Source of the DNA: Clostridiales bacterium
GTDB lineage: Bacteria; Bacillota; Clostridia; Lachnospirales; Lachnospiraceae
Direction of reading: 5' to 3'
DNA length: 51,225 nt
Assembly (NCBI GenBank): GCA_020859985.1
Contig: JAJBVD010000020.1
Span: 1 to 51,225 of the forward strand
Shown one piece after another: positions 48,890 to 51,225 of the stretch. The notes under the pieces are model-generated. The model ran no database searches and was not told the DNA's origin. It saw only the letters and a program-made list of their open reading frames with translations. How positions within the stretch are numbered: position 1 is the first letter of the stretch; every line of letters starts with the position of its first letter. The translations under genes were made by a program, and so were the position numbers.

Positions 48890-49879
48890 ATGCGGAAATA
48901 TATTATCAAGCGTCTGTTGTTATCCGTCCTGATCCTGCTCCTGGTGGCCTTTATCATTTATACTTTGATGCGCTGTCTGCCGGCTTCCTATGTGGAATCG
49001 ATGGCGATGCAGCGGGCGACCGCCCCGGGATCAAAAAGTTATGAGGAATGGATTGAACAGCTGAATGCCCAGTATGGACTAGACAAAGGAATTTTGCAGG
49101 GCTTTATCGGCTGGTGTGCGCAGGCGGTCCGTGGACAGTTTGGCGACAGCTGGAAGTTTACGGTGCCTGTGATTGATAAGTTTTTTGAGGTGATCCCGGT
49201 CTCCTTTGCGATGGCTTCGATCTCCTTTGTTCTGGAACTGGCGATCGCGATTCCGTTGGGCGTGATCGCGGCAGTAAAGCAGTATTCGAAGACGGATTAT
49301 ACGATTACGACGATCGCGCTGATCGGTATGTCGCTTCCGACCTTCTTTTTTGCGGCGATTCTGAAGCTGATCTTTTCCATCAAGCTTGGCTGGTTTGACC
49401 TGACCGGTCTGGTGGGGCGGAATTATGCCCAGCTGGATTCCTGGGGAAAATTGCTTGATATGACGCACCATCTGGTGCTGCCGATTGCTACGCTGGTGAT
49501 TGTCTCTATCGGTTCCCTGATGCGTTACACGCGTACCAATATGCTGGAGGTCCTGAATTCGGACTATATCCGCACCGCACGCGCCAAAGGTCTTTCTGAG
49601 AACAAGGTCATCTATCATCATGCGTTCCGCAACACGCTGATTCCGCTTGTGACGATCATCGGTTCCTCCCTTCCGGGTCTGTTCTCCGGAGCCCTGATCA
49701 CGGAGACTCTGTTTTCCATCCCGGGCATTGGCTACATCTCTTATCAGGCGATGATCGCCGGAGATATTCCGTTCAGCATGTTTTTCATGTGCTTTATTGC
49801 GGTGCTGACCCTTGCCTGTAACCTGCTGACCGATATCATGTATGCAGTCGTGGATCCGAGAGTCCGCGTCGCGGCGTAG
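48890..49879 (+). CDS. Oligopeptide ABC transporter permease (DppB/OppB-like)
   Basis: 329 aa, six membrane segments beginning with KRLLLSVLILLLVAFIIYTL. The periplasmic loop after the first segment contains LNAQYGLDKGILQGFIGW and GQFGDSW, typical of DppB. The EAA loop for ATPase contact is ARAKGLSENKVIYHHAFRNT, and the C-terminus ends DIMYAVVDPRVRVAA, the usual closing of the family. AGAGAGGAAA lies 7-8 nt before the ATG. Its size is normal, unlike its partner OppC. Confidence 0.95.
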   Translation: MRKYIIKRLLLSVLILLLVAFIIYTLMRCLPASYVESMAMQRATAPGSKSYEEWIEQLNAQYGLDKGILQGFIGWCAQAVRGQFGDSWKFTVPVIDKFFEVIPVSFAMASISFVLELAIAIPLGVIAAVKQYSKTDYTITTIALIGMSLPTFFFAAILKLIFSIKLGWFDLTGLVGRNYAQLDSWGKLLDMTHHLVLPIATLVIVSIGSLMRYTRTNMLEVLNSDYIRTARAKGLSENKVIYHHAFRNTLIPLVTIIGSSLPGLFSGALITETLFSIPGIGYISYQAMIAGDIPFSMFFMCFIAVLTLACNLLTDIMYAVVDPRVRVAA

Positions 49880-49892
49880 GAAAGGAGAAATT

Positions 49893-51225
49893 ATGAGTGA
49901 AAAAGATCTGAAAAAATCCGAAACGAATAATTCCTCCGCACCTGAGGAAGAATATTCCCTGAATGACGACCGGCGTGTCAAGGTTCTGACGCCCGGCGCG
50001 ATGGTGGCGAAACGTTTCTTCCGGAACCGTCTGGCAATCGTGGGGATGGTGATGCTGATCGCAATGTTTCTGTTTTCCTTTGTAGGAGGGGTGCTCAGCC
50101 CATACGATGAGAACCAGCAGTTCTACACCTACGAGTATCAGTCTCAGCAGTACGCAGGCGTGGTCCGTAACGATGATTTCCGTTATCTGGTGGCGGATGA
50201 CCAGGAGTTCGGCTCCACCGTGCAGGCTTATTTCCTGCTGTATTATAACAATACGAGCGGTGAGGAGGATTTTTCATTTGAATACAAGAGTGTCGCCTAT
50301 GATGTCGTTTACGAGGGGGCGGATTTCTTTTCCATCTATTCGGAAGACACACTTCTGGCGATGGCTTTTAAGGATATAGTCAATTCAGAGGGCGAGGAGC
50401 TCGGCTTTCTCGTCAAATATGGTGCTTTGAAGGCCTATGTTTCCGGTGAGACCTCTTTTGAAGCGGACGGCGTCACCTACACGATGGACGAGGACGGCAA
50501 CATTGGCACAGAAGACGGCACGGTGGTCGGCTACATCAGCCGTTTTGTCGTGACTGCGACCGAGAACGGTGTGACAATTACACGCCAGTTTAAAGAGGAA
50601 CTGGATGAGGCAATCTCGAATGACGAGACAGAGTTTATCTTTACGGATGAAGATGGCGAGACACACACTTACGATGTGAGCTATGAAGCGTTTACGGACA
50701 GCTGGACAGTCAATCAGCAGACGGAGACCTATGTCTACGATTCCTATTCTTCTCCATCCTTTGCACACTGGCTTGGTACAGACCGCAACGGCATGGATAT
50801 GCTGACACGTTTGATGTATGGCGGCCGGGTTTCCCTGGTGATCGGCTTTATCGTCGTCTTCATCGCGGGCGCGCTGGGAATTGTCCTCGGCGGTCTTGCT
50901 GGTTATTTCGGCGGCTGGGTTGACAACCTGATCATGCGTATCGTGGATGTGTTCTGGTGCATTCCGTCGACCCCGCTGATGATCATTTTGGGGTCCGCGA
51001 TGGATGCGATGAACATTGATCCGCAGATCCGGATGCTTTACCTGATGCTGCTTTTGGGATTTTTGAGCTGGCCGTCGGTGGCGCGTCTGGTACGAGGCCA
51101 GATCCTTTCCCTGCGTGAGCAGGAATTTATGGCGGCTGCGGAGGCCTGCGGCATCCGTTCCTCCAGAAGGATTTTCCGCCACCTGATTCCGAACGTCATG
51201 CCGCAGCTGATCGTATCCTGTACGA
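49893..51225 (+). CDS. Oligopeptide ABC transporter permease (DppC/OppC-like) with a large extracytoplasmic insert, partial
   Basis: Open at the right edge; 444 codons visible. AAAGGAG lies 5-6 nt before the ATG, 13 nt after the DppB-like gene. The cytoplasmic N-terminus (1-45) leads to TM1 (about 47-66, LAIVGMVMLIAMFLFSFVGG). The usual short loop before HWLGTDRNGMDMLTRLMYGG (292-311) is replaced by about 210 residues (about 72-285) of acidic, beta-rich sequence such as ETSFEADGVTYTMDEDG and RQFKEELDEAISNDETEF. The permease core then follows (RVSLVIGFIVVFIAGALGIV), with the EAA loop starting EFMAAAEACGIRSSRRIF near the edge. The insert faces outward by topology. Confidence 0.92.
   Translation, partial: MSEKDLKKSETNNSSAPEEEYSLNDDRRVKVLTPGAMVAKRFFRNRLAIVGMVMLIAMFLFSFVGGVLSPYDENQQFYTYEYQSQQYAGVVRNDDFRYLVADDQEFGSTVQAYFLLYYNNTSGEEDFSFEYKSVAYDVVYEGADFFSIYSEDTLLAMAFKDIVNSEGEELGFLVKYGALKAYVSGETSFEADGVTYTMDEDGNIGTEDGTVVGYISRFVVTATENGVTITRQFKEELDEAISNDETEFIFTDEDGETHTYDVSYEAFTDSWTVNQQTETYVYDSYSSPSFAHWLGTDRNGMDMLTRLMYGGRVSLVIGFIVVFIAGALGIVLGGLAGYFGGWVDNLIMRIVDVFWCIPSTPLMIILGSAMDAMNIDPQIRMLYLMLLLGFLSWPSVARLVRGQILSLREQEFMAAAEACGIRSSRRIFRHLIPNVMPQLIVSCT

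Overview
The window looks like a chromosome segment of a spore-forming member of the Clostridia, most likely Lachnospiraceae. The reasons are a Firmicute sporulation gene set (sigG, a YlmC-type protein, spoVG, a SipL-like SPOCS/LysM coat protein), clostridial-style paired glgC/glgD, low-GC Gram-positive ribosome binding sites and promoters, a cobalamin riboswitch, exported BspA-type repeat/CAP proteins, and a base composition near 50% G+C by eye. The genus cannot be fixed from the sequence alone.

Layout. 1-2.8 kb: tail of an Rpn-type nuclease gene, sigG with a hairpin leader, a convergent YlmC-family gene, a cloverleaf-shaped palindromic element and an exported acidic protein. 2.9-6.8 kb: a DnaA-box cluster followed by dnaD-like, dnaC/dnaI-like helicase loader and prs. 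6.8-12.5 kb: murC (minus), glgC-glgD-spoVG (plus), plsC (minus). 12.5-17.1 kb, all minus: malQ, a HepT/MntA toxin-antitoxin pair, sipL-like, a PrcB-type lipoprotein. 17.2-22.3 kb: ispE-GntR regulator, argS, a 10TM metal exporter. 22.7-28.1 kb: CUT1 sugar ABC transporter (no ATPase) plus GH3 glycosidase. 28.5-35.4 kb: LRR/CAP surface protein, serine hydrolase, hslO, nadE. 35.7-36.6 kb: complete Rpn nuclease. 36.7-43.4 kb: cobalamin-riboswitch operon with an exported CbiK-type chelatase, a BtuF-type binding protein, a FecCD permease and an ATPase. 43.6-51.2 kb: oligoendopeptidase, a 4-TM protein and the start of an oligopeptide ABC operon that runs off the end.

Two things stand out. First, the riboswitch operon joins uptake of a corrinoid or related metal-tetrapyrrole to a chelatase that carries a signal peptide, and both exported proteins have an extra NEAT-like beta domain. 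This suggests a cell-surface metal/tetrapyrrole salvage pathway. Second, at least three families of dispersed structured repeats fill the intergenic spaces. Their ends are terminal inverted repeats enclosing hairpins. A 27-nt hairpin module occurs eight times, with two compensatory base changes and several wobble replacements. Individual copies form the putative murC leader, the ispE leader up to its ribosome binding site, and inter-cistronic spacers. Other points for checking are a G8 frameshift in the peptide-binding protein gene, matched extracytoplasmic expansions in that protein and its OppC partner, and the absence of a lipobox in all three ABC binding proteins.
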